In this document: in pieces, positions 23,537 to 32,004 of the stretch
Layout of the letters: every line of letters begins with the position of its first letter
Numbering within the stretch: position 1 is the stretch's first letter
DNA from: Thermosyntropha sp.
GTDB lineage: Bacteria > Bacillota > Syntrophomonadia > Syntrophomonadales > Syntrophomonadaceae
Direction: 5' to 3'
Length of the DNA stretch: 64,000 nt
Assembly: GCF_017656155.1 (NCBI RefSeq)
Contig: NZ_JACDOH010000003.1
Span: 1-64,000, forward strand
Position numbers and translations under genes: made by a program
Notes under the pieces: model-generated
What the model was told of the DNA's origin: nothing
The model's database searches: none
The model's input: the letters and a program-made list of their open reading frames with translations, nothing else

Positions 23537-24109
23537 TCAATACCACGCTTCCCCCAGCAGCCTATCTAAAATTATAGCTACTGCACTGCGCACTGACAAA
23601 TGATTATAAGTACGTTCTGCCTCAATTGGCTCCAATATATAGTTGCAGCTTTCCATTATCTCTCTCTGTATTCCCCAACCGGTACCGAAAAGAATCAAGA
23701 AAACCTTATTTTCTTCCATAATTTCCTTTTTTAAATCTCTATAAGAAACCGTATTTGGATATATCCTCGCATCAGTTGCTACGGTTAATACCTCCTGGCC
23801 TGTTTCATTTTTTATATATTCCAAAGCTTCTTCCAGCTTATAAAAGGTCTTCAAAATACTGAAAGCCTCTTTACGATCGGGATTATACTGTCCTCCATAA
23901 CCTTCCTGCCAGTAAGAAACTATCTCCTTTAAAAGAGCATGCTGATTCTCTGAGGGATGAACTACCAAAAACCCATCTACGTCATAAGTACGGGCTGCCC
24001 TTGCTATATCATGTAGATCCAGGTTGGTAATAGAAGTTGTTATTATATCCATGCGCTTGTTATACATAGGGTAATGTAAAAGTGCTATATATACCTTTGA
24101 CTTTCTCAA
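23537..24109 (-). CDS. SPOUT-superfamily RNA methyltransferase-like protein (PF09936 type)
   Basis: 190 aa. Looks like the family represented by Thermotoga TM1570, a SAM-dependent RNA methyltransferase of the SPOUT knot type. Seen: VYIALLHYPMYNKRMDIITT, NLDLHDIARAARTYDVDGF, LVVHP, and the knot-like region FLILFGTGWGIQREIME then YNHLSVRSAVAIILDRLLGE, in which the final LSVR-S is typical of SPOUT enzymes. Target RNA unknown. It follows trmD by 7 nt, the same neighbour relation as in Thermotoga (recalled). Confidence 0.85.
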   Translation of the reverse strand: MRKSKVYIALLHYPMYNKRMDIITTSITNLDLHDIARAARTYDVDGFLVVHPSENQHALLKEIVSYWQEGYGGQYNPDRKEAFSILKTFYKLEEALEYIKNETGQEVLTVATDARIYPNTVSYRDLKKEIMEENKVFLILFGTGWGIQREIMESCNYILEPIEAERTYNHLSVRSAVAIILDRLLGEAWY

Positions 24110-24116
24110 GACACAA

Positions 24117-24842
24117 CTACTCCCCGTTAAATAATATTTCCATTAACAGTTTTTTTTCTTCTTCATCATATTTTCGGTTCAAAAGCAATTCCGGCCGATT
24201 AAGAAGTGTTGTCAAAAGGCTTTGCTTCTTGCGCCAGAGCCTTATATTCTCATGGTGTCCGGACAACAGGACTTCAGGAACTTCCTTGTCTCTGAAAACA
24301 CGGGGACGGGTATAATGAGGATATTCCAGCAAACCATGGGTAAAAGATTCTTCTTCAGTTGAATGCTCATCTCCCAATACTCCGGGAATAAGACGAACAA
24401 CAGCATCCAGCAAAACCATAGCCGGAAGTTCGCCTCCGGTCAATATATAATCACCAATGGAAATTTGCTCATCCACAAAATCAAGAATCCTTTCATCAAT
24501 CCCCTCATAATGTCCGCAAAGAATTACCAAATGAGGTTTTAATGCCAGTTCTTTTACTTTGTTCTGGTGCAAAGTCTTCCCCCGTGGCGACATATATACT
24601 ATCCAAGAATTATCACATTTTACACTTTCAATAGACCGTACCACCACATCAGGCTTCATAACCATGCCGGCTCCGCCGCCATACGGATAATCATCAACCT
24701 GTCCGTGTTTATTTCTAGCATACTCTCTTATATCGTTAATCTTTATCTCTACTTTTCCCTTATCCTGCGCCCTTTTAATAATACTTTGATTTAAAGGTGA
24801 TACAAACATTTCCGGGAAAAGAGTCAAAATGTCTACTTTCAC
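24117..24842 (-). CDS. trmD: tRNA (guanine-N1)-methyltransferase TrmD
   Basis: 241 aa. Methylates G37 of tRNAs with SAM, preventing frameshifts. Motifs: DILTLFPEMF, DDYPYGGGAGMVMKPD, VILCGHYEGIDERILDF, EQISIGDYILTGGELPAMVL, and EYPHYTRPRVFRDKEVPEVL with SGHHENIRLWRK. All knot residues are in place. GTG 24842 is chosen, with GGAGG 6 nt upstream; a TTG at 24845 is adjacent. Between rimM and the SPOUT gene. Confidence 0.97.
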   Translation of the reverse strand: MKVDILTLFPEMFVSPLNQSIIKRAQDKGKVEIKINDIREYARNKHGQVDDYPYGGGAGMVMKPDVVVRSIESVKCDNSWIVYMSPRGKTLHQNKVKELALKPHLVILCGHYEGIDERILDFVDEQISIGDYILTGGELPAMVLLDAVVRLIPGVLGDEHSTEEESFTHGLLEYPHYTRPRVFRDKEVPEVLLSGHHENIRLWRKKQSLLTTLLNRPELLLNRKYDEEEKKLLMEILFNGE

Positions 24843-24883
24843 CAAACTCCTCCCTGATAGGTTTTATACAAAATTATTATAAC

Positions 24884-25399
24884 CTAATCTATAATCCCTG
24901 GAAGAAGCTTTACTTCCATTTTATTATTTTTTAAATCTACTTCCTTTATTACTTCTTTTATAGCCGGCAAAAGGATCTCTCCATACTGCTCAGAAACCAC
25001 CACATAAACATCATTAGCCCCAGTTTCTAATATATCAGTAAGCTCACCTAAAAAGCCCTTTTCTTCATCATATACCTCAAGCCCTTTAAGCTGGAAATGA
25101 TAATAATATCCTTCCGGGAGAGGATAAACCTCGCTTTCATCTATCATTAAAAATGCATTTTTATATTTAGCCGCCTCTTCTTTTGATTCTATCCCTTTAA
25201 ACTTTAACAAATACAGATTATTATGTTCTCTAGCCTCTTCTACCTCAAACTCCATATTTATTTTACTTCCACACAGCCTTACTTTTTTAAGCTTTTTAAA
25301 CCTCTCAGGAAAATCTGTTAAAGGAGCTATCTTTAAGGTGCCTTTAAATCCAAAGGTCCCAACAATCCTACCAATAGCAACCATTTCTTCGCGATTCAC
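24884..25399 (-). CDS. rimM: Ribosome maturation factor RimM
   Basis: 171 aa. 16S rRNA processing factor that binds S19. N-terminal barrel: MVAIGRIVGTFGFKGTLKI, PLTDFPERFKKLKKV; C-terminal PRC-barrel: YYYHFQLKGLEVYDEEKGFL, ETGANDVYVV, GEILLPAIKEVIKEVDL. GTG 25399 has GGGGTG at good spacing; an ATG at 25384 is the alternative. Preceded by khpA, with a small hairpin (ATAGGGCTA/TAGCCCTAT, 25434-25454) overlapping the khpA stop. Confidence 0.95.
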   Translation of the reverse strand: MNREEMVAIGRIVGTFGFKGTLKIAPLTDFPERFKKLKKVRLCGSKINMEFEVEEAREHNNLYLLKFKGIESKEEAAKYKNAFLMIDESEVYPLPEGYYYHFQLKGLEVYDEEKGFLGELTDILETGANDVYVVVSEQYGEILLPAIKEVIKEVDLKNNKMEVKLLPGIID

Positions 25400-25450
25400 C
25401 CAAATCACCCCGAAAGAACCTTTAATAAAATTTATAGGGCTAAAATAGCC

Positions 25451-25681
25451 CTATTTAAGTATTTCAACAACAGCTCTTTTTCCTTGTTTAGTAGCTGCTG
25501 CTTTAGTAATGGTGCGAATTGATTTTGCAATCTTGCCCTGCTTTCCTATAACTTTGCCCATATCTTCAGGAGCAACCCGCAGTTCGAGGATAATAGATCT
25601 TTCACCTTCGATTTCCTTTACCTCTACTTCATCGGGGTTATCTACCAATGATTTGGCAATATACTCAACCAATTCCTTCAC
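25451..25681 (-). CDS. khpA: KH-domain RNA-binding protein KhpA (YlqC)
   Basis: 76 aa consisting of one KH domain: [20 protein letters not shown], then [20 protein letters not shown] containing the GxxG loop (GKQG), and [19 protein letters not shown]. Acts with KhpB as an RNA chaperone in Gram-positive bacteria. GTG 25681 is chosen with AGGGGGTG 6 nt upstream. Standard position between rpsP and rimM. Confidence 0.95.
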   Translation of the reverse strand: MKELVEYIAKSLVDNPDEVEVKEIEGERSIILELRVAPEDMGKVIGKQGKIAKSIRTITKAAATKQGKRAVVEILK

Positions 25682-25707
25682 GATTATCACCCCCTGCTCC
25701 TCTAAAG

Positions 25708-25974
25708 CTATTTGCGGGCTTCAGCAAATTTAGCCAGTATCCCTTCTTTTTGCAGGAGGGATTTAGCTGTATCAGAAGGTTTAGCACCATTCTTGAGCCA
25801 CTTTAAAGCCTTTTCTTCATCAATCTTTATAGTAGCCGGATTAGTAGTAGGATCATAATAACCTATTTCTTCAATAAACCTTCCATCACGCGGTGAACGG
25901 GAATCAGCCACTACAATACGATAAAACGGATTTTTCTTGGCTCCCATTCTTTTCAGTCTAATCTTCGTTGCCAT
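25708..25974 (-). CDS. rpsP: 30S ribosomal protein S16
   Basis: 88 aa. [40 protein letters not shown] and [20 protein letters not shown] are the S16 hallmarks. ATG 25974 lies 6 nt after AAGGAGGTG, a strong ribosome-binding site. Follows ffh by about 40 nt. Confidence 0.97.
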   Translation of the reverse strand: MATKIRLKRMGAKKNPFYRIVVADSRSPRDGRFIEEIGYYDPTTNPATIKIDEEKALKWLKNGAKPSDTAKSLLQKEGILAKFAEARK

Positions 25975-26015
25975 ATATTTCACCTCCTTCATATTGTTAC
26001 CAAAATAAATTCTAT

Positions 26016-27362
26016 TTAAAATGGAAATTTTATAGGCGGAATTCCGCCTCTTTTGCCTTTTTTGTTAGTTAAATCGGTCAGCTGTTTCATCACTTTGCGG
26101 GACTCTTCAAACTGCTTTAAAAGTCGGTTTACATCCTGCACCTTGGTTCCACTTCCTTTGGCAATACGCTTTTTTCGGCTTCCATTTATAATCGCAGGAT
26201 TTCTTCTCTCTTCCAAAGTCATTGATTTTATGATCGCTTCTATATGCGAAATTTCTTTTTCATCAAATTCAGCTTTTATCCCTTTCATCTGTTTACCTAA
26301 ACCAGGTATCATACCCAGCAAATCTTCTAAAGGCCCCATCGATCTTACCTGCTGCAATTGTTCTAAAAAATCTTCCAGGGTAAATTCTTGCTGGCGTATC
26401 TTACGTTCCATTTCCTTGGCCTTTTTTTCGTCCAAACTTGCCTGAGCCTTTTCTACTAATGTAAGGATATCTCCCATCCCTAAAATACGCGATGCCATAC
26501 GATCAGGATGGAAAACCTCTAAAGCATCCAGCTTTTCTCCCATCCCCACAAATTTGATAGGACATCCGGTGACTGCCTTTACCGATAAGGCAGCACCTCC
26601 GCGCGTATCACCATCCAATTTAGTTAAAATCACCCCGGTAAGTCCTAAATCAGCATTAAAAGACTCAGCAACATTAACTGCATCCTGCCCGGTCATGGCA
26701 TCAACCACCAGCAGGATTTCATCCGGGTTTACTGCTTCCTTTAAATTTCTAAGCTCTTCCATAAGCTCTTCATTTATATGCAGGCGTCCAGCAGTATCTA
26801 AAATAACTACATCTCGATTATGAGAGCGGGCATAATTTAAAGAGGCTTTGGCAATATCAACCGGATTTTCCTGTCCCATAGAAAAAACTGGAACTTCTAT
26901 CTGTTCTCCTAAAACCTGAAGCTGCTTTATAGCTGCTGGACGATAAACATCACATGCTACCAGCAAAGGCCTTTTTCCCTGTTTCACCAAAGTTTTAGCA
27001 AGCTTAGCCACAGTGGTAGTTTTACCTGCCCCTTGCAGACCTACCGCCATAATCACAGCCGGAATTTTAGAACCTAAAGCGAGCTTGCTCTCGGTCCCCC
27101 CCATAAGTTCGGTCATCTCATCATATACAATTTTTATTATCTGCTGGCCGGGGGTAAGGCTTTGTAAAACTTCCTGTCCAACTGCTCTCGCGCTAACCCG
27201 GCTGATGAAATCCTTTACCACCTTAAAGTTTACATCTGCTTCCAGCAACGCCAGGCGCACCTCGCGCATAGCTGTTTTCACATCTTCTTCAGTTATCTTG
27301 CCTTTGCCGCGCAGTTTTTTAAATATATCCTGCAGTCTGTCGCTTAATCCTTCAAAAACCAC
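26016..27362 (-). CDS. ffh: Signal recognition particle protein Ffh
   Basis: 448 aa. SRP GTPase targeting nascent membrane proteins. N domain ([29 protein letters not shown]), G domain with [16 protein letters not shown] (G1), [27 protein letters not shown] (G3), [14 protein letters not shown] (G4 region), and Met-rich M domain ([36 protein letters not shown]). GTG start with AAAGGAG upstream. Preceded by ylxM, as is usual. Confidence 0.97.
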   Translation of the reverse strand: MVFEGLSDRLQDIFKKLRGKGKITEEDVKTAMREVRLALLEADVNFKVVKDFISRVSARAVGQEVLQSLTPGQQIIKIVYDEMTELMGGTESKLALGSKIPAVIMAVGLQGAGKTTTVAKLAKTLVKQGKRPLLVACDVYRPAAIKQLQVLGEQIEVPVFSMGQENPVDIAKASLNYARSHNRDVVILDTAGRLHINEELMEELRNLKEAVNPDEILLVVDAMTGQDAVNVAESFNADLGLTGVILTKLDGDTRGGAALSVKAVTGCPIKFVGMGEKLDALEVFHPDRMASRILGMGDILTLVEKAQASLDEKKAKEMERKIRQQEFTLEDFLEQLQQVRSMGPLEDLLGMIPGLGKQMKGIKAEFDEKEISHIEAIIKSMTLEERRNPAIINGSRKKRIAKGSGTKVQDVNRLLKQFEESRKVMKQLTDLTNKKGKRGGIPPIKFPF

Positions 27363-27380
27363 TTTACCGCTCCTTTTCTT

Positions 27381-27725
27381 TTACAGTGAATCGACTATTC
27401 CTCTCAATATGTCCAAGGCCTCATTTACCCTCGGACAATTATCTGAAATTTCCTCATTTAATATTTCACATACCTCTTCTATCTTTTTTCGCGTAACCAG
27501 AAACCTTTTTACCAGCTGCAACCTTTCCTCATAGTCTTTTAAAAGGTTTTCCGACCGTTTCAAAAGATCATGAACAGCTTGCTTGGAAATTCCCATATTT
27601 TCCGCTATTTCTGATAAAGATAAGTCATTTTCAAAATACAGTTCCAGAACATACTGTTGCTTGTCAGTCAATAAAGAACCATAAAAATCCTTCAGCATTA
27701 TAATATGTTCTCTTTTATCAAGCAT
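27381..27725 (-). CDS. ylxM: YlxM family helix-turn-helix protein (UPF0122)
   Basis: 114 aa. A sigma-70 region-4-like helix-turn-helix: LLTDKQQYVLELYFENDLSL, then SEIAENMGISKQAVHDLLKR, followed by a helical tail. In Streptococcus YlxM modulates SRP GTPase activity (family knowledge). First gene of the ffh operon, 18 nt before ffh. ATG at 27725 has a weak ribosome-binding site; an ATG ten codons in is the alternative. Confidence 0.93.
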   Translation of the reverse strand: MLDKREHIIMLKDFYGSLLTDKQQYVLELYFENDLSLSEIAENMGISKQAVHDLLKRSENLLKDYEERLQLVKRFLVTRKKIEEVCEILNEEISDNCPRVNEALDILRGIVDSL

Positions 27726-27811
27726 ATAATATCTTCTCCATAGAGTAAAGTAAATATCCTTTACTCACAAGATTTTACTCTTTTTTGTCATCATATGTCA
27801 AGAAATAAAAA

Positions 27812-27840
27812 TTGCTAAAACAACTCAAAAACAATATAAT
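27812..27840 (+). promoter_or_regulatory. SigA-type promoter of degV
   Basis: TTGCTA (27812-27817) and TATAAT (27835-27840) are separated by 17 nt, about 35 nt before the degV start. Confidence 0.6.
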
Positions 27841-27875
27841 TAACTAAAATATACAAAAAATAAGAGGTGAATATT

Positions 27876-28721
27876 TTGCGCGAAAAAATCGTTCTTTTAA
27901 CTGATAGCGCCTGCGATCTCCCCCGTGAAATCATACAAAAATACGGTATAAAAATCCTGCCTTTGAAAGTGATATATGGTGAAAAAGCATATTCAGACCG
28001 TGAAGATATCCAACCGGAAGAAGTTTATGCTCGTATGCCGGAAGAAATACCTACTACCTCCATGCCAGCACCGGAAGAGATAAAAGGAACTTTCGAACAA
28101 ATAAAAGAAGAGGGGTTTACCCATGTTTTAGCTCTTCATCTTTCCTCAAGTCTTTCCGGCACCTATCAGACCGTAAAGATGGTAGCCCAGGAAATCAATG
28201 ATTTATGTATAAAAGTACTTGATACCAAAACCTTGTCAATTGGAACCGGATGGTTAGTCTTAGAAGCAGCACGTGGCATTGCTTCCGGTTTAAGCTGGGA
28301 AAAAATTAACGAAAACATTCATAAAATCCAACCCAAAATAAAAGTATACTATGTTATCGAAACCCTGGAATACCTGAGACGTGGTGGGCGTATAGGCCGT
28401 GTTGCTTCCATGATCGGGCAGTTCTTACACATTAAGCCCATAATATCAGTAGACGAAGAAGGCAAATATTTTACCTATGCTAAAGCTAAAGGACGCAAAA
28501 AATCAATTGAAAAGCTGGCAGAAATAGTCGAAGAAACCGTTCAAACCAAAAAAATAAATCTGGCTGTAATGCACGGCGGAGCCAGAGAAGAATTTGAAAA
28601 GCTGGTGGAAAGGCTGAGCAAGCTGCCAAATATCCAGGAATTTATATGTTCGGATATAAGCCCAAGCCTAGGAGTCCATACAGGTCCAGGACTTTTAGGA
28701 GTAAGTTTTTACGAAGTATAA
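27876..28721 (+). CDS. DegV-family fatty-acid-binding protein (FakB-like)
   Basis: 281 aa. DegV/FakB fold that holds a fatty acid in the core and, in Firmicutes, presents it to the kinase FakA. Seen: VLLTDSACDLPREIIQKYGI, the TTSMPAPEE motif (contacts the carboxylate in FakB), LSSSLSGTYQT, DTKTLSIGTGWLVLEAA, YVIETLEYLRRGGRIGR and ISPSLGVHTGPGLLGV. No FakA is in the window. TTG 27876 is chosen because AGAGGTG lies 6 nt upstream; the GTG at 27867 is inside that site. Faces the acyl-CoA synthetase gene, with a shared terminator between. Confidence 0.92.
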   Translation: MREKIVLLTDSACDLPREIIQKYGIKILPLKVIYGEKAYSDREDIQPEEVYARMPEEIPTTSMPAPEEIKGTFEQIKEEGFTHVLALHLSSSLSGTYQTVKMVAQEINDLCIKVLDTKTLSIGTGWLVLEAARGIASGLSWEKINENIHKIQPKIKVYYVIETLEYLRRGGRIGRVASMIGQFLHIKPIISVDEEGKYFTYAKAKGRKKSIEKLAEIVEETVQTKKINLAVMHGGAREEFEKLVERLSKLPNIQEFICSDISPSLGVHTGPGLLGVSFYEV

Positions 28722-28733
28722 TCATCACAATTA

Positions 28734-28758
28734 AAGGCGGCTCTATATCGGCCGCCTT
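28734..28758. terminator. Bidirectional terminator between degV and acyl-CoA synthetase
   Basis: AAGGCGGC and GCCGCCTT pair perfectly around a 9-nt loop, with A/T-rich flanks on both sides. Confidence 0.8.
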
Positions 28759-28772
28759 CATTTCATTAAACC

Positions 28773-30686
28773 TTATCTATACATATCATCAATCAAATCT
28801 TTATATTTTTCCATTACCACCTGACGCTTAACCTTCAAAGTAGGTGTAAGCTCTCCTGCTTCCTCAGTAAATTTGCAGGGAAGAATGCGGTAAGCTTTAA
28901 TAGTTTCATAATCTTCTAAATACTGATTTATCCGTTTAATCTCTTCAGCCACCAGTTCCCTAACAAAAGAATTATTTATTACATCTTCGCCCACTTCTAT
29001 ACAGGTATTTATGCCGTTTATCTCTGCATATTTGAGCTTAGATTCATCCACTTTTATCCCTTTTTCTTTCAGTATGTAAAGAATCATATCAAAAGCCGGA
29101 ACTAGCAAAGCAGAAATAAATTTGCGGTTATCTCCTAAAACTACAACCTGCTCAATAACCGGACTGTTGATAAACTTAGACTCAATTTTGGCCGGAGCAA
29201 CATTCTTACCAGTGTCCATCACTATAATATGCTTTTTCCTCTCTACAATCCTCAAGAAGCCATCTTCATCAAATTCTCCAATATCCCCAGTTCTAAACCA
29301 GCCATCTTCAGTAAAAGAAAGGGCTGTCTCTTCAGGATTTTTATAATATTCTTTTATTACTCCTATTCCACGCACTAAAATTTCACCATCTTCAGCTAAT
29401 TTTGCTTCTACTCCGGGAACCATCTTAGAAAGCCAACCTATCTTAGTAGCATTTGGATATCCATGACTTATACCGGCTGCAGTTTCTGTAAGCCCCCATC
29501 CGTTAAGCAGTGGAAAGTTGAGCACAAGATAGCTGCGATGCAAATCAGGTGGCAGATGGCCTCCTCCGGAATAAGGAATCTTAAGATTTCCTCCTAAAAG
29601 CTGTCTGAGTTGGCTGAATACCATGTCATCAGCTTTTTTAAAATCTTTAGCCATGTCTTCATCTAAATATTTAACTGGATCTTCAGTCAAATCTATCGCA
29701 CCATTAAGCTTAGTTCTTTTTTCTAAAACTTTTTCCCCAACTTTATATGCCCATTCAAATAATTCCTTTCCTTCTGGACTGCTGCAAAAAGCGGCCTTAA
29801 AGCCCGCATATATTCGATCCCAGAGGCGTGGAACCAGCAGGACCCAGGTAGGTTTAATCTGCTGAATATCCTGAATAAGAGTAGTTGGCTTTTCCGCATA
29901 ACCTATACACCCTCCTACTGCTATCATCGCCAGATAAGAATTATTTCTTTCCCATATATGGGCAAGCGGCAACAGTGAAAAAGCCACATCATTATATGTA
30001 ACTGGATATCCTCCGATTTCCATATGTTTGAGACTGCGCGCCAAAGCGCCAACCATGTCTTCATGGGTTAAAAGACTCCCTTTAAGGTTTCCCGTAGTGC
30101 CGGAAGTATATATTATGCTCGAAGGATCGTTTCCTTTCAAAGATTCCTGACGTTTTCTCAAAATATCAGGATTTTGAAGAGCATAAGTCTCACCCTGACT
30201 GCGCAGATCAGACATGTTCATTATTTTTCTATTATTTCCCCCGTAATTTGAACTCATCACTATTATGTATTCTAATTCAGGCAAATTATGCCATACTGTT
30301 TCAATACGGGAAGCTATTTCAGGATTACCAACGAAGAGAAACTTAACCTCGGCGTGTTTTAAAATAAAAGAGGCTTCTCCTGCAGATAAAGAGGGATATA
30401 TAGTGACGGTTATACCACCTGCAGTCTGTATCGCAAAATCTGCCCATCCCCATCTTTCACAGGTATGAGCCATAAGGCCGATACTGTCACCTTTTTTTAT
30501 ACCTAAACTTAAAAGTCCGTTGGCCAACTCCTCTACAATATCAGCAAACCCGCAGTAGCTTAAAGTTACATAAGTTCCTTCTACTTTAAACTTCATGGCT
30601 GGACGGTCAGGAAAATTTTCTACTGTATTATAAAACATTTGCGGCAGAGTTTTAACCTCCCGGGTAAATTTTTCGAGCATCTCCAT
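28773..30686 (-). CDS. Long-chain acyl-CoA synthetase (AMP-forming)
   Basis: 637 aa of the adenylate-forming family. Activates fatty acids to acyl-CoA with ATP. Seen: P-loop IIYTSGTTGNLKGSLLTH, LPLAHIWERNNSYLAM, LLNGWGLTETAAGISHG, DGWFRTGDIGEFDEDGFLRI and VERKKHIIVMDTGKNVAP, plus the C-terminal PTLKVKRQVV with the adenylation Lys. The long insert around GKELFEWAYKVGEKVLEKR is typical of the FAA/long-chain group. ATG 30686 chosen with GGGGGA 8 nt upstream. Single-gene unit; with the CoA-transferase it suggests growth on or turnover of fatty acids. Confidence 0.93.
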   Translation of the reverse strand: MEMLEKFTREVKTLPQMFYNTVENFPDRPAMKFKVEGTYVTLSYCGFADIVEELANGLLSLGIKKGDSIGLMAHTCERWGWADFAIQTAGGITVTIYPSLSAGEASFILKHAEVKFLFVGNPEIASRIETVWHNLPELEYIIVMSSNYGGNNRKIMNMSDLRSQGETYALQNPDILRKRQESLKGNDPSSIIYTSGTTGNLKGSLLTHEDMVGALARSLKHMEIGGYPVTYNDVAFSLLPLAHIWERNNSYLAMIAVGGCIGYAEKPTTLIQDIQQIKPTWVLLVPRLWDRIYAGFKAAFCSSPEGKELFEWAYKVGEKVLEKRTKLNGAIDLTEDPVKYLDEDMAKDFKKADDMVFSQLRQLLGGNLKIPYSGGGHLPPDLHRSYLVLNFPLLNGWGLTETAAGISHGYPNATKIGWLSKMVPGVEAKLAEDGEILVRGIGVIKEYYKNPEETALSFTEDGWFRTGDIGEFDEDGFLRIVERKKHIIVMDTGKNVAPAKIESKFINSPVIEQVVVLGDNRKFISALLVPAFDMILYILKEKGIKVDESKLKYAEINGINTCIEVGEDVINNSFVRELVAEEIKRINQYLEDYETIKAYRILPCKFTEEAGELTPTLKVKRQVVMEKYKDLIDDMYR

Positions 30687-30903
30687 CCTCATTCCCCCTA
30701 ACCGATTTTAATTTAACTTTCTTATAACTAATTTTATCACTTTTTGATATAATATTACAATTATTCATAATCTTTTTATAGCCGGATGTATTCACTTTTG
30801 ATTCTGTTTTTCTATAATCCGCCTTTTATACGACTCAAAACGCTTTTTTACATTATATGGAATCTTTTATAATTATCACATATAAAAATAAAAGGGGTTA
30901 AAT

Positions 30904-31452
30904 ATGAAAAAATTTTTTATTATATTTTTACTTTCAATCATATGGTTTAGCATCTTCGCAGCTAATGCTTCGGCATTAGAACAAAATACTCCATTTCCCT
31001 TGTCTTATTCTGAAGAAAACGTCCAAGATCCTATTTTGAATGAGCTTATATACGCTTACAATTTTTACAGTTCTTTTTTACAGGAAACTTATATTGAAAA
31101 GGGGTTTATCGTATCAAAATACGGGGCAAACTCCAGCGAAATAGAGGAATATCTAAAGAATGGATTTAGCAAAGATTTGGCCAAAGAAATAGTTGATTAT
31201 TCAACTATATGGAATGAAGAAATAAAAAAACAGGTAATAATACCCGCAGGAAGCCTTCCCATAATTAACCAAAATGATTTTCCATTTATTAAATACAGAA
31301 TTGAAAAAAATAAAATAATTTTTACGCGTACTTATATCGACTATTTAAAAACGGGAGAAACAGTAGATTTCAAAATCTATACCACCTTTACACCTACCGG
31401 CCTTAAGATTTTTAAGCTTGAATTAAAAGGAAAAAACGAATACATTATCTAA
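30904..31452 (+). CDS. Hypothetical exported protein
   Basis: 182 aa, no family recognised. Signal peptide KKFFIIFLLSIIWFSIF then AANASALEQ, a good signal peptidase I site near residue 25. The mature part has a helical segment (ILNELIYAYNFYSSFLQETY) and two beta-rich stretches near the end (KYRIEKNKIIFTRTYIDYLK, VDFKIYTTFTPTGLKIFKLE), suggesting a small secreted or wall-associated domain. ATG start with AAAGGGG 6 nt upstream. Single-gene unit ending in the terminator shared with the tRNA cluster. Confidence 0.72.
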   Translation: MKKFFIIFLLSIIWFSIFAANASALEQNTPFPLSYSEENVQDPILNELIYAYNFYSSFLQETYIEKGFIVSKYGANSSEIEEYLKNGFSKDLAKEIVDYSTIWNEEIKKQVIIPAGSLPIINQNDFPFIKYRIEKNKIIFTRTYIDYLKTGETVDFKIYTTFTPTGLKIFKLELKGKNEYII

Positions 31453-31457
31453 AACAA

Positions 31458-31489
31458 AAAAGCTCAAACCTCCTATGGTTTGAGCTTTT
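31458..31489. terminator. Bidirectional terminator, exported gene / tRNA cluster
   Basis: AAAAGCTCAAACC and GGTTTGAGCTTTT form a 13-bp stem with a 6-nt loop. It ends both the plus-strand gene and the minus-strand tRNA-Val transcript. Confidence 0.88.
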
Positions 31490-31502
31490 ACTCTTTCAAT
31501 TA

Positions 31503-31578
31503 TGGTGGGCGATGCAGGGCTCGAACCTACGACCCCCTGCTTGTAAGGCAGGTGCTCTCCCAGCTGAGCTAATCGCCC
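31503..31578 (-). tRNA. tRNA-Val (anticodon TAC)
   Basis: 76 nt including an encoded CCA. Acceptor GGGCGAT/ATCGCCC, D-arm TAGCTCAGCTGGGAGAGC, anticodon loop CTTACAA, T-loop GGTTCGAGCC. Last gene of the Met-Glu-Val unit. Confidence 0.97.
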
Positions 31579-31581
31579 TTA

Positions 31582-31656
31582 TGGTGACCCCTAGGGGATT
31601 CGAACCCCTGTTACCGCCGTGAAAGGGCGGTGTCTTAACCACTTGACCAAGGGGCC
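31582..31656 (-). tRNA. tRNA-Glu (anticodon TTC)
   Basis: 75 nt including CCA. Acceptor GGCCCCT/AGGGGTC, anticodon loop CTTTCAC, T-arm GGGGTTCGAATCCCC. Three nucleotides separate it from tRNA-Val. Confidence 0.97.
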
Positions 31657-31661
31657 AAAGA

Positions 31662-31737
31662 TGGTGGGCCTACCAGGACTCGAACCTGGGACCAACCGGT
31701 TATGAGCCGGTAGCTCTACCAACTGAGCTATAGGCCC
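31662..31737 (-). tRNA. tRNA-Met or tRNA-Ile2 (anticodon CAT)
   Basis: 76 nt including CCA. Acceptor GGGCCTA/TAGGCCC, anticodon loop CTCATAA, T-loop GGTTCGAGTCC. It lacks initiator features, so it is an elongator. The bases around the anticodon (GGCTCATAACC) are also compatible with the Ile2 tRNA whose C34 becomes lysidine; sequence alone does not decide. Confidence 0.92.
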
Positions 31738-31761
31738 GGGTTTATTAAATCCCGCGAAATA

Positions 31762-31790
31762 AGTATATTAAATTTATCGTTAAAGGTCAA
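31762..31790 (-). promoter_or_regulatory. Promoter of the tRNA Met-Glu-Val unit
   Basis: On the minus strand TTGACC (31790-31785) and TATACT (31767-31762) are 17 nt apart, about 25 nt before the first tRNA. Flanked by an inverted repeat CGAAATAAGT/ACTTATTTCG. Confidence 0.75.
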
Positions 31791-31825
31791 TAGAAAACTT
31801 ATTTCGAACGGGTTTAAATTCAACT

Positions 31826-31850
31826 AAAAAGCGGTAACCCGGTTACCGCC
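31826..31850 (-). terminator. Terminator after tRNA-Asn
   Basis: GCGGTAAC and GTTACCGC pair around a 3-nt loop, followed on the minus strand by TTTTTAG. It lies 15 nt after tRNA-Asn, so that gene is its own transcription unit. Confidence 0.82.
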
Positions 31851-31864
31851 TTCATGTTCTTTAA

Positions 31865-31939
31865 TGGCTCCCCGAGCAGGATTCGAACCTGCAACCCTCC
31901 GGTTAACAGCCGGATGCTCTACCGTTGAGCTATCGAGGA
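31865..31939 (-). tRNA. tRNA-Asn (anticodon GTT)
   Basis: 75 nt including CCA. Acceptor TCCTCGA/TCGGGGA (one T-G pair), anticodon loop CTGTTAA, T-arm GCAGGTTCGAATCCTGC. Own promoter and terminator. Confidence 0.97.
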
Positions 31940-31958
31940 ACGTCATCCAACGATGATT

Positions 31959-31987
31959 ATTATATATCCTTAATTGAAAATTGTCAA
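31959..31987 (-). promoter_or_regulatory. Consensus promoter of tRNA-Asn
   Basis: On the minus strand a perfect TTGACA (31987-31982) and TATAAT (31964-31959) with 17-nt spacing, 19 nt before the tRNA. It lies directly behind the rpoD stop. Confidence 0.85.
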
Positions 31988-32004
31988 CATATCTTTTTAT
32001 TTTT

